This document shows positions 56,054 through 64,000 of a stretch of DNA of 64,000 nt, piece after piece. Within the stretch, counting starts at the first letter, position 1; each line of letters begins with the position of its first letter. The position numbers and the translations under genes were made by a program. Under the pieces are notes generated by a model, which saw only the letters and a list, made by a program, of their open reading frames with translations, did no database searches and was not told where the DNA came from. Origin of the DNA: Mycolicibacterium sp. P9-22 (lineage in GTDB: Bacteria; Actinomycetota; Actinomycetes; Mycobacteriales; Mycobacteriaceae); assembly GCF_008329585.1 (NCBI RefSeq), contig NZ_NPKP01000003.1, forward strand, positions 434,001-498,000. Direction: 5' to 3'.

Positions 56054-58558
56054 ATGCGTAGTGGTCGGGTCGCGGGGGTTGCAGTGGTCGTCGGCATCTG
56101 GTCGGCGACCGGGTTGGGATATCCGGGTCTGGCCCTGGCCGAGACGCCGGGCACCCAACAAGGCGCCGAGCAGGGCGCGGATCAGGGTGCCGAACAGACC
56201 TCCGAACAGACCTCGACACCTGCCGCCGAAACCGAACCGAAACCCGAGGCCACCACACCGGAACGCCGGATCGCTCCCCGGACGGTGCGGCAGGCGCAGA
56301 CCACCGCGCGGGCAGGCTTGTCCTCGCCGCGCCCGACCGGCGTGACACCGGGCATCCCGGAGGTCGAGGAAACCGAGGACACCGAACCCGAGAACACCGG
56401 CACCTCGGCCGCCCCGAGCGCGCCGGCCCGGGCGCAGGTGCAGACGGCCGCCGCCCCGGTGACCGCGGCCGTCGTCCCGGTGGCGGCCACCGCGGCTGCC
56501 GCCCCGGTGAAATGGACATCGACGCTGCCCAATCCGGTCACGGCGGTCCGCTATGTCGCCAATGTCGTCAGAAGCCTGGTCGGCGCGGTGCTGAGCCCGT
56601 TCGCCGCTGGTCTGCCGGCCGGGCCCGTCGGTCCGCCCTCGGTGTGGGCGGTGCTGGCCTGGGTGCGCCGCGAACTGTTCAACGGTTCACCGACGATCGA
56701 CTACTCCGGTGAGACGACGCAGACCGCCACCGGGCAGGTGCTCGGCAACGTCGGCGCTGCCGATCCCGACGGCGATCCGCTGAGGTACACCGTGATCGGC
56801 CGCCCGATCAACGGCGGTGTGGTCCAGATCGACCAGAGCACAGGTGATTTCATCTACCGGCCGACGAACGCCATGGCCGCGGCCGGCGGCACCGATTCGT
56901 TCACCGTGGTGGTCGACGACCATCGGGCCGGCGTGCACTGGCACGGACCGCTCGGCTTCCTGGAGCACGTTCCTGTCCTGGGCAACCTGATTCGCCCCGG
57001 CGGCGGGCACGGGGTGGCCCGCACCATCACCGTCGACATCGACGCTGTGGAAGGTGTGGACCTGTCCTTCCCCGAGGATTTCCATTGGGGCGTGGCGCAT
57101 GCCGGATTCCAGGCCGAAGGCGGCCCCGGATCACCGGTCGACCCGAACTCCGACTGGTACAAGTGGGTGCACCACCCGCTCAACAAGCTCCTCGGCCTGA
57201 CCAACGGGGTCCCGGAGAACGGGCCCGGCACCTACGTGTCGTATGACTCCGACGCCGCGCTGGCCAAGGAAGAACTCGGCATGAACACCTTCCGGATGTC
57301 GGTGGAGTGGAGCCGGATCTTCCCGAATTCGACTGCGGGCATTGACATCACGGATGAGGGTGGCGGGGTGAGCCTGGCCGATCTGCAGGCCCTGCAGGCA
57401 TTGGCCAATCCGGCCGAGGTGGCGCACTACCGGGCCGTCTTCGATGCGCTGCGCGCCCACGGGCTGGAGCCGCTGGTCACCGTCAACCACTTCACCCTGC
57501 CGCTGTGGGTGCACGATCCGATCACCGCGCGCCCGCTCATCCAGCTGGGGCTGCCCGCTCCCGCCGCGGGCTGGCTCTCGGAGCAGACGCCGGTCGAGTT
57601 CGAGAAGTACGCGGCGTTCCTGGCCTGGACCTACGGCGACCAGGTGGACAACTGGGTGACGCTCAACGAGCCGTTCCCGCCGGTGATGACGGAGTTCCTC
57701 GCCATCCCGGGACTGGTGCCGAGCTGGCCGCCGGGCGTGCTGCGCCCGGATCTGGCCGCCCGCTTCGTGACCAATGAGGCCAAGGGGCACGTCGCGGCCT
57801 ATGACGCTATCCACAAGTGGGACGACGACGCATTCGTCGGGTTCGCCAACAACATGGTTCCCGCGCGGCCGGCCAATCCGGTGAACCCGCAGGACGTCGC
57901 GGCCGCTGACGCCTGGAACCGGGTGTTCAACCAGTGGTTCCCCAACGCGGTCATCGACGGCTGGATCGACGCGAACTTCGACGGCAAGAAAACCGCCGAT
58001 GAGATCCGTCCCGGCTTCGCGAACAAGGTCGACTTCCTGGGTGTGCAGTACTACGGCTCCCAGCCGATGAGCGGCTTCGGGTTCGCCCCGCTGCCGGGGT
58101 TCAACTTCCTGCAGGGCATCCCGTTCCGGTGCGAGCCGTCCTCGCAGACGTGCAGCGACTTCAACCAGCCCATCGACCCGGGCGGTTTCCGCGAGGTGCT
58201 GGAAGTCGCTGCGTCCTACGGCAAACCGCTGTGGATCACCGAGAACGGCGTCGCCGACGATGACGACACCAAGCGGCCGTCCTACATCGTCAACCACATC
58301 GCCGTCGTGCAGGACCTGCTGGCGCACGGCACCGACATCCGCGGCTACACCTACTGGTCCTTCGTCGACAACCTGGAATGGTCGGAGGGCTACCACCTGC
58401 AGTTCGGCCTGTACGGCTCCGACCCCAGCACGCCCGAACTCGAGCGCACCCCCAAGCCCGCCAGCATCTCGGCGATCAGCCAGATCACCGGCGCGAATGC
58501 GCTGCCGACGGGCCTGTTGGAGCTCTACCTGCCCGGTGCTACGACTGTGACTGCATAG
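56054..58558 (+). CDS. Secreted family 1 glycoside hydrolase (beta-glucosidase-like) with Ig/cadherin-like module
   Basis: 834 aa. The signal peptide (VAVVVGIWSATGLGYPGLAL) is followed by a disordered Glu/Thr/Pro-rich region (to about residue 150), a membrane-proximal Ala/Val segment, and a bacterial cadherin/VCBS-type module (residues about 215-310: GNVGAADPDGDPLRYTVIGR, STGDFIYRP). The GH1 barrel covers about 335-800 (SFPEDFHWGVAHAGFQAEGG, acid/base E539 in TLNEP, nucleophile E730 in WITENG). Both catalytic glutamates are present. It is probably cell-envelope-bound and acts on a beta-glycoside outside the cell. Confidence 0.9.
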   Translation: MRSGRVAGVAVVVGIWSATGLGYPGLALAETPGTQQGAEQGADQGAEQTSEQTSTPAAETEPKPEATTPERRIAPRTVRQAQTTARAGLSSPRPTGVTPGIPEVEETEDTEPENTGTSAAPSAPARAQVQTAAAPVTAAVVPVAATAAAAPVKWTSTLPNPVTAVRYVANVVRSLVGAVLSPFAAGLPAGPVGPPSVWAVLAWVRRELFNGSPTIDYSGETTQTATGQVLGNVGAADPDGDPLRYTVIGRPINGGVVQIDQSTGDFIYRPTNAMAAAGGTDSFTVVVDDHRAGVHWHGPLGFLEHVPVLGNLIRPGGGHGVARTITVDIDAVEGVDLSFPEDFHWGVAHAGFQAEGGPGSPVDPNSDWYKWVHHPLNKLLGLTNGVPENGPGTYVSYDSDAALAKEELGMNTFRMSVEWSRIFPNSTAGIDITDEGGGVSLADLQALQALANPAEVAHYRAVFDALRAHGLEPLVTVNHFTLPLWVHDPITARPLIQLGLPAPAAGWLSEQTPVEFEKYAAFLAWTYGDQVDNWVTLNEPFPPVMTEFLAIPGLVPSWPPGVLRPDLAARFVTNEAKGHVAAYDAIHKWDDDAFVGFANNMVPARPANPVNPQDVAAADAWNRVFNQWFPNAVIDGWIDANFDGKKTADEIRPGFANKVDFLGVQYYGSQPMSGFGFAPLPGFNFLQGIPFRCEPSSQTCSDFNQPIDPGGFREVLEVAASYGKPLWITENGVADDDDTKRPSYIVNHIAVVQDLLAHGTDIRGYTYWSFVDNLEWSEGYHLQFGLYGSDPSTPELERTPKPASISAISQITGANALPTGLLELYLPGATTVTA

Positions 58559-58988
58559 CCTGGGCGATCTCCTCCATGCTGACCTCACGCACGGGCTGGC
58601 CCAGCGACCACTGGTGGCCGAACGGGTCGCGGACCATGCCGTAGCGGTCACCCCAGAACTGGTCCTCCAGCGGCGCGACCACCTCGGCGCCGGCCTCGAC
58701 GGCCTGGGCGAACTTGGCGTCCACATCGTCGACGGTCAGGTGGATGGTGACCGGGGTGCCGCCGAACGCCTTCGGGGTCTGGGACTTACCGTTGTCGAAC
58801 TCCGGGAAGTCGTCGTTGAGCATGATGGTGGACCCGTTGACCTGGATCGCGGCGTGCACGATCCGGCCGTCCGGCTGGGCCACCCGACCCATTTCGGTGG
58901 CGCCGAACGCCTTGACGTAGAAGTCGATGGCGGCGGCGCCGTCGACACACAGGTGCGGGGTGACGGCGGGGGTGACTTCGATGGCCAT
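58539..58988 (-). CDS. VOC/PhnB-like (glyoxalase-fold) protein
   Basis: 149 aa: VTPAVTPHLCVDGAAAIDFY, KAFGATEMGRVAQPDGRIVH, MLNDDFPEFDNGKSQTPKAF, and EDQFWGDRYGMVRDPFGHQW. This is the YdfR/PhnB-type VOC subgroup; activity is unknown. ATG 58986-58988 has an AGGAGAA site 6 nt upstream. It overlaps the convergent GH1 gene by 20 bp. Confidence 0.88.
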   Translation of the reverse strand: MAIEVTPAVTPHLCVDGAAAIDFYVKAFGATEMGRVAQPDGRIVHAAIQVNGSTIMLNDDFPEFDNGKSQTPKAFGGTPVTIHLTVDDVDAKFAQAVEAGAEVVAPLEDQFWGDRYGMVRDPFGHQWSLGQPVREVSMEEIAQAMQSQS

Positions 58989-59081
58989 GATGTTTCTCCT
59001 GATCCTGGGCAACTGACGATCTATAGACCGGTCGCGAGACCCGATCTCATCGCATGTAACCAGCAGGGGGCGACAAGTAGC

Positions 59082-59690
59082 TCAGACCACCGAGTACCCG
59101 GGCGGCAGTGCGGATCTGCCGGTCAATGCGGTGAGCACGGTTTCGCCCTGACCCAGCCGGGCGGCCACCCTGGTGGCCAGCACCCCGGCCTGCTCCACGG
59201 CGTCGGTGGGCAGTTCGAATTCGAGGCCGGCCGCCCGCGCGATGTCCATGCCGTGCACCGTCAGTTCGAACACCCGGGTCTCCAGGTAGTGCGACAGCCG
59301 GATGCCCAGGCCGCCGATCACGCTGATCACCGGATCGCCGGCGTTCTCGACATCGGAGAGTGCCCCGGCCACCAGCCCGTCCACGGTGGCGACCGGGTCG
59401 GTGCCGAGATCACGCCCGGCCTGGCGCCCGCGTTCGTTGATGGCCTCGGCCCCCGCGGACGTGGTGAACTCGCGAACCCACACGTAGTAGGCGACGGCGT
59501 CGTCGACGTCCGGGTGATTGGCCGGTGTGCGCAGGTACTCGCTCACGGTGATGAGCGAGCGGGAGGTGTGCCCGACCAGTGCGCGCATATCCCAGTCGCC
59601 CAGACCCGGGCCGTCCCAGGCTGTTTCGGGTATCGCCCGCACCAGACGGGCGAAGGCCGCGGCCGCCGACCCGAAAACCGGAGCGGTCAT
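59082..59690 (-). CDS. Mycothiol-dependent maleylpyruvate isomerase/DinB-like (TIGR03086-type) protein
   Basis: 202 aa with a DinB-like four-helix bundle: WDMRALVGHTSRSLITVSEY, the metal-histidine motif in RVFELTVHGMDIARAAG, and GLGIRLSHYLETR. Such proteins coordinate a metal and often use mycothiol. Substrate is unknown. Its ATG overlaps the citA stop (ATGA, 59687-59690), so it is translated with citrate synthase. Confidence 0.82.
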   Translation of the reverse strand: MTAPVFGSAAAAFARLVRAIPETAWDGPGLGDWDMRALVGHTSRSLITVSEYLRTPANHPDVDDAVAYYVWVREFTTSAGAEAINERGRQAGRDLGTDPVATVDGLVAGALSDVENAGDPVISVIGGLGIRLSHYLETRVFELTVHGMDIARAAGLEFELPTDAVEQAGVLATRVAARLGQGETVLTALTGRSALPPGYSVV

Positions 59691-60814
59691 GATGCCGCGA
59701 TGCGGTCCCAACCGGTGACCGACTCCGGGGAACGCGGTTCGGGGCCGACGTACACGGCCGACGGGCGCACCAGCTTGCCCAGCCGTTTCTGTTCGAGGAT
59801 GTGCGCACACCAGCCCGCGGTCCGCCCGCAGGTGAACATCGCGGGCATCATCTTCGGCGGCACCTGCGCGAAGTCCAGGATGACCGCGGCCCAGAACTCC
59901 ACATTGGTCTCGATGGCGCGGTCGGGCCGTCGCTCGCGCAGTTCGGCCAGCGCGGCCTGCTCGAAGGCCGCCGCCACTTCGTACCGGGGCACCCCGAGAC
60001 GTTGCGCCGTCGCCCGCAACACCCGCGCACGGGGGTCCTCGGACCGGTACACGCGGTGGCCGAAGCCCATCAGCTTGTCGTTGCGGTCCAGGATGCCCTT
60101 CACCACCGCTCGCGCGTCACCGCTGTGTTCGGCCTCGTCGAGCATCGGCAGCACCCGGGCCGGCGCGCCGCCGTGCAGGGGACCGCTCATGGCGCCGACC
60201 GCGCCGGACAGCGCTGCCGCCACATCGGCACCGGTGGAGGCGATGACGCGGGCGGTGAAGGTGGAGGCGTTCATGCCGTGTTCGGCGGCGGTCACCCAGT
60301 AGGCGTCGATGGCCTCGACGTGGCGGGGATCCGGGTCGCCCTGCCAGCGCGTCATGAAACGTGCCGTCACGGTGGGACATTCATCGATGGAGCGCTGCGG
60401 GACGGCGGGCTGATAGATCCCGCGGGCGGACTGCGCGACATAGGACAACGCCATCGCCGACGCGCGGGCGAGCTGGTCGCGGGCGGTGGCGTCATCGATG
60501 TCGAGAATCGGCGCGTAGCCCCAGATGGGAGCCAGCATGGCCAGCCCGGCCTGGACGTCCACCCGGACATCGCCGGAGTGGATCGGCAGCGGGAACGGTT
60601 CGGCCGGCGGCAGCCCGTGTTCGAAGTTGTCGTCGACCAGCAGGCCCCACACCTCGCCGAAGGTGACCCTGCGGTCCACCAGGTCCTCGATGTCGACGCC
60701 GCGGTAGCGCAGCGCCCCGCCGTCCTTGTCCGGCTCGGCGATCTCGGTGGTGAACGCCACCACCCCGGCAAGTCCGGGAACAAAATCCTTGGGCACCGAT
60801 GACAACTCCGTCAT
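59687..60814 (-). CDS. citA: Citrate synthase 2 (CitA-like)
   Basis: 375 aa, near the Rv0889c length. It condenses acetyl-CoA and oxaloacetate. Catalytic segments: [20 protein letters not shown] (first His), [38 protein letters not shown] (second His) and the Asp in the [20 protein letters not shown] region. ATG 60812-60814. It is divergent from pdxH (54 bp) and coupled to the DinB-like gene. A second, type II citrate synthase lies 2.2 kb to the right. Confidence 0.93.
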   Translation of the reverse strand: MTELSSVPKDFVPGLAGVVAFTTEIAEPDKDGGALRYRGVDIEDLVDRRVTFGEVWGLLVDDNFEHGLPPAEPFPLPIHSGDVRVDVQAGLAMLAPIWGYAPILDIDDATARDQLARASAMALSYVAQSARGIYQPAVPQRSIDECPTVTARFMTRWQGDPDPRHVEAIDAYWVTAAEHGMNASTFTARVIASTGADVAAALSGAVGAMSGPLHGGAPARVLPMLDEAEHSGDARAVVKGILDRNDKLMGFGHRVYRSEDPRARVLRATAQRLGVPRYEVAAAFEQAALAELRERRPDRAIETNVEFWAAVILDFAQVPPKMMPAMFTCGRTAGWCAHILEQKRLGKLVRPSAVYVGPEPRSPESVTGWDRIAAS

Positions 60815-60868
60815 GTGCCGATTCTTGCACTCGTCCGCGCCCGCCGCCGCGCGCGTACCGTTCTGCCC

Positions 60869-61528
60869 ATGGAACCGGAACAGCTCGCGCGGATGCGAGC
60901 CGAATACGGGTCGGTCGAGAAGGACGGCAGCGCGGATCTCGACGCCGACTGGGTGGCCGATGGATGGCTGGTGTTGTTCAACCGGTGGATGGCCGAGGCC
61001 CACGCGGCCGGCCTGTCCGAGCCCAACGCGATGGTCGTCGCGACCGTCGACGCACAGGGCAGACCGGTGACGCGCACCGTGTTGTGCAAGAGCGCCGGCG
61101 AGGAAGGGATCTCCTTCTATACGAACTACGACTCCGCCAAGGGGCAGCAGTTGGCAATACAGCCGTATGCCTCGGCGACCTTCCCCTGGTACGGACTTGG
61201 ACGTCAGATTCATGTGCGGGGCCCGGTGATCCGGGTGCCGGCCGAGGCGACCGCGGACTACTGGTCCAAGCGGCCGCGCGGCTCACAACTCGGCGCGTGG
61301 GCATCGCTGCAGTCCGCGCCGATCGCCTCCCGCGCGGCGCTGCTCGGACAGCTCGCCGACGTCACCGCCCGGTTCGCCGACCTCGAAGCCGTTCCGGTGC
61401 CGCCCAATTGGGGTGGATACCTGATCGCGCCGGAGGTCGTCGAATTCTGGCAGGGGCGGGAAAACCGGGTGCATAACAGGATTCGGGTCACCCCCGCGGA
61501 CGGCGGGGTGGAGCGTCTTCAGCCCTAA
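60869..61528 (+). CDS. pdxH: Pyridoxamine 5'-phosphate oxidase PdxH
   Basis: 219 aa, full length. It oxidises pyridoxine/pyridoxamine phosphate to PLP with FMN. Motifs: [74 protein letters not shown], and the PdxH-specific C-terminus [20 protein letters not shown] 60869 gives the family N-terminus ([11 protein letters not shown]). Confidence 0.94.
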   Translation: MEPEQLARMRAEYGSVEKDGSADLDADWVADGWLVLFNRWMAEAHAAGLSEPNAMVVATVDAQGRPVTRTVLCKSAGEEGISFYTNYDSAKGQQLAIQPYASATFPWYGLGRQIHVRGPVIRVPAEATADYWSKRPRGSQLGAWASLQSAPIASRAALLGQLADVTARFADLEAVPVPPNWGGYLIAPEVVEFWQGRENRVHNRIRVTPADGGVERLQP

Positions 61529-61568
61529 CCTCCGGCGGTCTCTCAGGTGGTCGGGTTACGATCCAACA

Positions 61569-62258
61569 GTGGCCGCTGCGAACAGGGAAACCGATCTCGG
61601 TTTGCGCGAACGAAAAAAGCTACGCACCCGGGCGATATTGATCGACGCGGCACTGGAGCTGTGTCTGCGGCACGGCTATGAGCAGACGACCGTCGACCAG
61701 ATCGCGGCCGTGGCCGAAGTGTCACCGCGCACGTACAGCCGGTACTTCGCCACCAAGGAGGCCGTCTTCCTCACCCTGCTGGAGGATCTGTCCCACGAGA
61801 TCGCCGCCGAGTTGGCTCGCCTGCCGCGCGGCATCGGCCCGATCGAGGCGTTGCGGGCTGCCCATGTCGCGGTGCTCACCAAGTCCGCCGCCGGTCAGGT
61901 CGGCGGCTTCACCAGCGATCGCGTCGTGCTTACCCTACGCGTGATCAATAGCGCAAATGCCTTGCGGCAGGGCGCATTTGACTTCAGATCGCCCGCGGTG
62001 CTGGCCGCTCTGGCCGAGCTGATGGGTGTCGAGGAGGATGACCGCCAGCTGTTATTGGGACTTTCGGTGTTCTCCGCCATCATCATCGCCGCGTGCGGTG
62101 ACCTGGTCGAGGACTCCGACGGGATGCCGCTGGGTCCGCTGTTGATGATCGAGCGTCTCAACGGAGCATGTGAACAGGTCGCCGGCTTCGCCGGCCAGAT
62201 CTTCGCCGCCAGCCCCGGGCAGCAGCCGGCAGGCCACGAGATCCCGGCGAATGTCTGA
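61569..62258 (+). CDS. TetR-family regulator (first of a tandem pair)
   Basis: 229 aa. The TetR HTH is at residues about 12-60 (RERKKLRTRAILIDAALELC, GYEQTTVDQIAAVAEVSPRT with YSRYFATKEAVF). GTG 61569. Its stop overlaps the next tetR start by 8 bp. The two HTHs are nearly the same (RERKKLRTR, SPRT[Y/F]SRYF), so the pair arose by tandem duplication; the ligand domains have diverged. The target is unknown. Confidence 0.92.
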   Translation: MAAANRETDLGLRERKKLRTRAILIDAALELCLRHGYEQTTVDQIAAVAEVSPRTYSRYFATKEAVFLTLLEDLSHEIAAELARLPRGIGPIEALRAAHVAVLTKSAAGQVGGFTSDRVVLTLRVINSANALRQGAFDFRSPAVLAALAELMGVEEDDRQLLLGLSVFSAIIIAACGDLVEDSDGMPLGPLLMIERLNGACEQVAGFAGQIFAASPGQQPAGHEIPANV

Positions 62259-62946
62259 GCGGCCGCCGAGCGGTCTGCGGGAACGAAAGAAGCTGCGGAC
62301 CCGCGTCACGCTGATCGAGACCGCGGCCGAACTGTGCGAGCGGCAGGGTTTCGACAACACCACCGTCGAGCAGATCGCGGCCGCCGCGGATGTGTCGCCG
62401 CGCACCTTCAGCCGGTACTTCCCGACCAAGGAAGCGGTGATCTTCGCCATCATCGAGGACACCGCCGCCTTCGTCGCCGACGAGTTGACGAGGCTGCCGA
62501 CCGATATCAACGAGTTCGAGGCGATGCTGCGGGCTCACCTCAAGGCGGTGCAGCCCGGCCGCGATGGCCGGCCGACGCCGATCTTCCACCGGATGGCGGC
62601 GCTTATCCGGATCGTGAACTCCTCGGCGAGCCTCGCCGTGACCAACATCCCGTACCGCCTGCAGGCCGACCATTTCCCGACGGTGATCGCCGTCGCCGAC
62701 CGGATGGCGTTGCCCCGGGACCATGACGCGGTGCACATGGTGCTGGAGACCTGGACGGTGGTGATGAACACCGCGACCCGGGGATTGGGCACACCCGGGC
62801 AGCCGCCCATCGAGCCGGAAATCGTTGCTGCGCGCATCTCGGCGGCCTATGAGACGTTGACCCGGACATGGCGGCCGTGGTCCTCGCCGCCCGAGTCGAC
62901 CGATCCGCCCGCCGGGGAACCCCCCGCAAGCGCGCCGGATTGTTAG
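62251..62946 (+). CDS. TetR-family regulator (second of a tandem pair)
   Basis: 231 aa. HTH at residues about 8-58 (LRERKKLRTRVTLIETAAEL, GFDNTTVEQIAAAADVSPRT with FSRYFPTKEAVIF); the C-terminal ligand domain differs from the first copy and ends in a Pro-rich tail. ATG 62251 lies within the last codons of the first tetR (ATGTCTGA overlap), so the two are translated together. It could act as a heterodimer partner of the first (inference). Confidence 0.92.
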   Translation: MSERPPSGLRERKKLRTRVTLIETAAELCERQGFDNTTVEQIAAAADVSPRTFSRYFPTKEAVIFAIIEDTAAFVADELTRLPTDINEFEAMLRAHLKAVQPGRDGRPTPIFHRMAALIRIVNSSASLAVTNIPYRLQADHFPTVIAVADRMALPRDHDAVHMVLETWTVVMNTATRGLGTPGQPPIEPEIVAARISAAYETLTRTWRPWSSPPESTDPPAGEPPASAPDC

Positions 62947-63018
62947 CGACTACCGTCCAGTATCAAGAGACGGCTCCCGGTCGCCTCACCCATGCCGACG
63001 CCCAGAGAAGGGGTTCCA

Positions 63019-64000
63019 GTGGCCGACAACTCCAGCCCTGACGAGAAAGCCACCCTGTCGTATCCGGGCGGCTCCCTGGACTTGGAGATCGTGCACGCCA
63101 CCGAGGGATCGGACGGCATCGCACTGGGGCCGCTGCTGGCCAAGACCGGTTACACGACGTTCGACGGCGGTTTCGTGAACACCTCGTCGACCAAGAGTGC
63201 GATCACCTACATCGACGGTGACGCCGGCATCCTGCGCTACCGCGGCATCCCGATCGAGCAGCTCGCCGAGAAGTCGACGTTCATCGAGGTCAGCTACCTG
63301 CTCATCTACGGTGAGCTGCCGACCCCCGACGAGCTCGCCTCGTTCACCAACCAGATCCAGCGGCACACCCTGCTGCACGAGGATCTCAAACGCTTCTTCG
63401 ACGGTTTCCCGCGCAACGCGCACCCCATGCCGGTGCTGTCCTCGGCGGTCAACGCGCTGAGCGCCTACTACCAGGACTCGCTGGACCCGCTGGACAACAA
63501 GCAGGTCGAGCTGTCGACGATCCGGCTGCTGGCCAAGCTGCCGACCATCGCCGCGTACGCCTACAAGAAGTCCGAGGGGCAGCCTTTCCTGTACCCGGAC
63601 AACTCGTTGACGCTGGTGGAGAACTTCCTGCGGATGACGTTCGGCTTCCCGGCCGAGCCCTACGAGGTGGACCCCGAGATCGTCCGCGCCTTGGACATGC
63701 TGCTGATCCTGCACGCCGATCACGAGCAGAACTGCTCGACCTCGACGGTGCGCCTGGTCGGGTCCTCACAGGCCAACCTGTTCACCTCGATCTCCGGCGG
63801 TATCAACGCGCTGTGGGGCCCGCTGCACGGCGGCGCCAACCAGGCCGTGCTGGAAATGCTGACCAAGATCCAGAACTCCGACGGCGACGTCAAGGAGTTC
63901 GTCCGCAAGGTCAAGAACCGCGAGGACGGCGTGAAGCTGATGGGCTTCGGGCACCGGGTCTACAAGAACTACGACCCGCGGGCGCGCATCGTCAAGGAGC
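63019..64000 (+). CDS. gltA: Type II citrate synthase GltA2, partial (C-terminus beyond right edge)
   Basis: 327 visible codons from GTG 63019, which follows AGAAGGGG. It is the main TCA-cycle citrate synthase (Rv0896-like): ITYIDGDAGILRYRGIPIEQ, LIYGELPTPDELASFTNQIQ, ILHADHEQNCSTSTVRLVGS (first catalytic His), GPLHGGANQAVLEMLTKIQN and [20 protein letters not shown] (second His) are all present. The final Asp lies outside the window. Its gene is separate from the citA unit. Confidence 0.95.
   Translation, partial: MADNSSPDEKATLSYPGGSLDLEIVHATEGSDGIALGPLLAKTGYTTFDGGFVNTSSTKSAITYIDGDAGILRYRGIPIEQLAEKSTFIEVSYLLIYGELPTPDELASFTNQIQRHTLLHEDLKRFFDGFPRNAHPMPVLSSAVNALSAYYQDSLDPLDNKQVELSTIRLLAKLPTIAAYAYKKSEGQPFLYPDNSLTLVENFLRMTFGFPAEPYEVDPEIVRALDMLLILHADHEQNCSTSTVRLVGSSQANLFTSISGGINALWGPLHGGANQAVLEMLTKIQNSDGDVKEFVRKVKNREDGVKLMGFGHRVYKNYDPRARIVKE

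Overview
The window is high-GC actinobacterial DNA from a fast-growing, Mycolicibacterium-type mycobacterium. Gene order over much of it matches Mycobacterium tuberculosis H37Rv Rv0859-Rv0896 as I remember it: fadA-fadB, XPB helicase, Rv0862c, Rv0863, moaC-mog-moaE, rpfA, moaD-moaA, Rv0870c, cspB, then Rv0875c-Rv0877, Rv0879c-Rv0882, sepH (Rv0883c), serC, Rv0885, fprB, citA and gltA2. Mycothiol- and F420-type enzymes, DUF5313, DUF2530, DUF2537, DUF2771 and DUF3027 proteins, an Rpf, and many apparently leaderless ATG/GTG starts fit this.

Layout. 1-6.2 kb: urea uptake and urease operon (urtA, fused ureAB, ureC, ureG cut by the left edge) reading left from a divergent LuxR-type regulator, then an Old Yellow Enzyme. 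6.4-9.7 kb: fadA-fadB beta-oxidation pair with an operator-like palindrome and a strong terminator. 10-22.7 kb: a block of small regulator/enzyme modules (GlxA-AraC, acyl-CoA synthetase, GGDEF protein, FAD monooxygenase/TetR, PPOX plus a secreted PKIG-repeat protein, LLM oxidoreductases, SDR/LysR, MFS/SDR/cupin, MarR) that I do not recall between fadB and the XPB gene in M. tuberculosis. 22.7-32.6 kb: syntenic core with XPB helicase, molybdopterin genes, rpfA (c-di-AMP riboswitch and CRP-like site) and cspB. 32.6-36.5 kb: a DUF559 nuclease-like gene flanked by related hairpins, a glutathionyl-hydroquinone-reductase-like protein, and an iron-box-preceded exported protein with an Ala-Glu hexanucleotide repeat. 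36.5-41.8 kb: core again. 41.8-49.5 kb: accessory island with an F420 enzyme, a two-gene rifamycin-response operon (glycosyltransferase plus HelR/HelD) behind a rifamycin-associated element, a decayed DDE transposase, a 13E12/HNH protein with an SOS box, and a frameshifted Ltp-type phage-exclusion gene lying between two copies of the sepH 3' end. 49.5-64 kb: sepH, serC, SPFH lipoprotein-like protein, AurF-like oxygenase, fprB, secreted GH1 beta-glucosidase, citA with a mycothiol-dependent-type partner, pdxH, tandem TetR regulators, and gltA cut by the right edge.

The most noteworthy points are the RAE-controlled glycosyltransferase-helR operon, the SOS box overlapping the 13E12 start, the disrupted Ltp gene between duplicated sepH tails, and the hairpin-flanked DUF559 gene. 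No rRNA, tRNA or CRISPR array was recognised. All homology statements come from reading motifs and from memory; no database search was possible.
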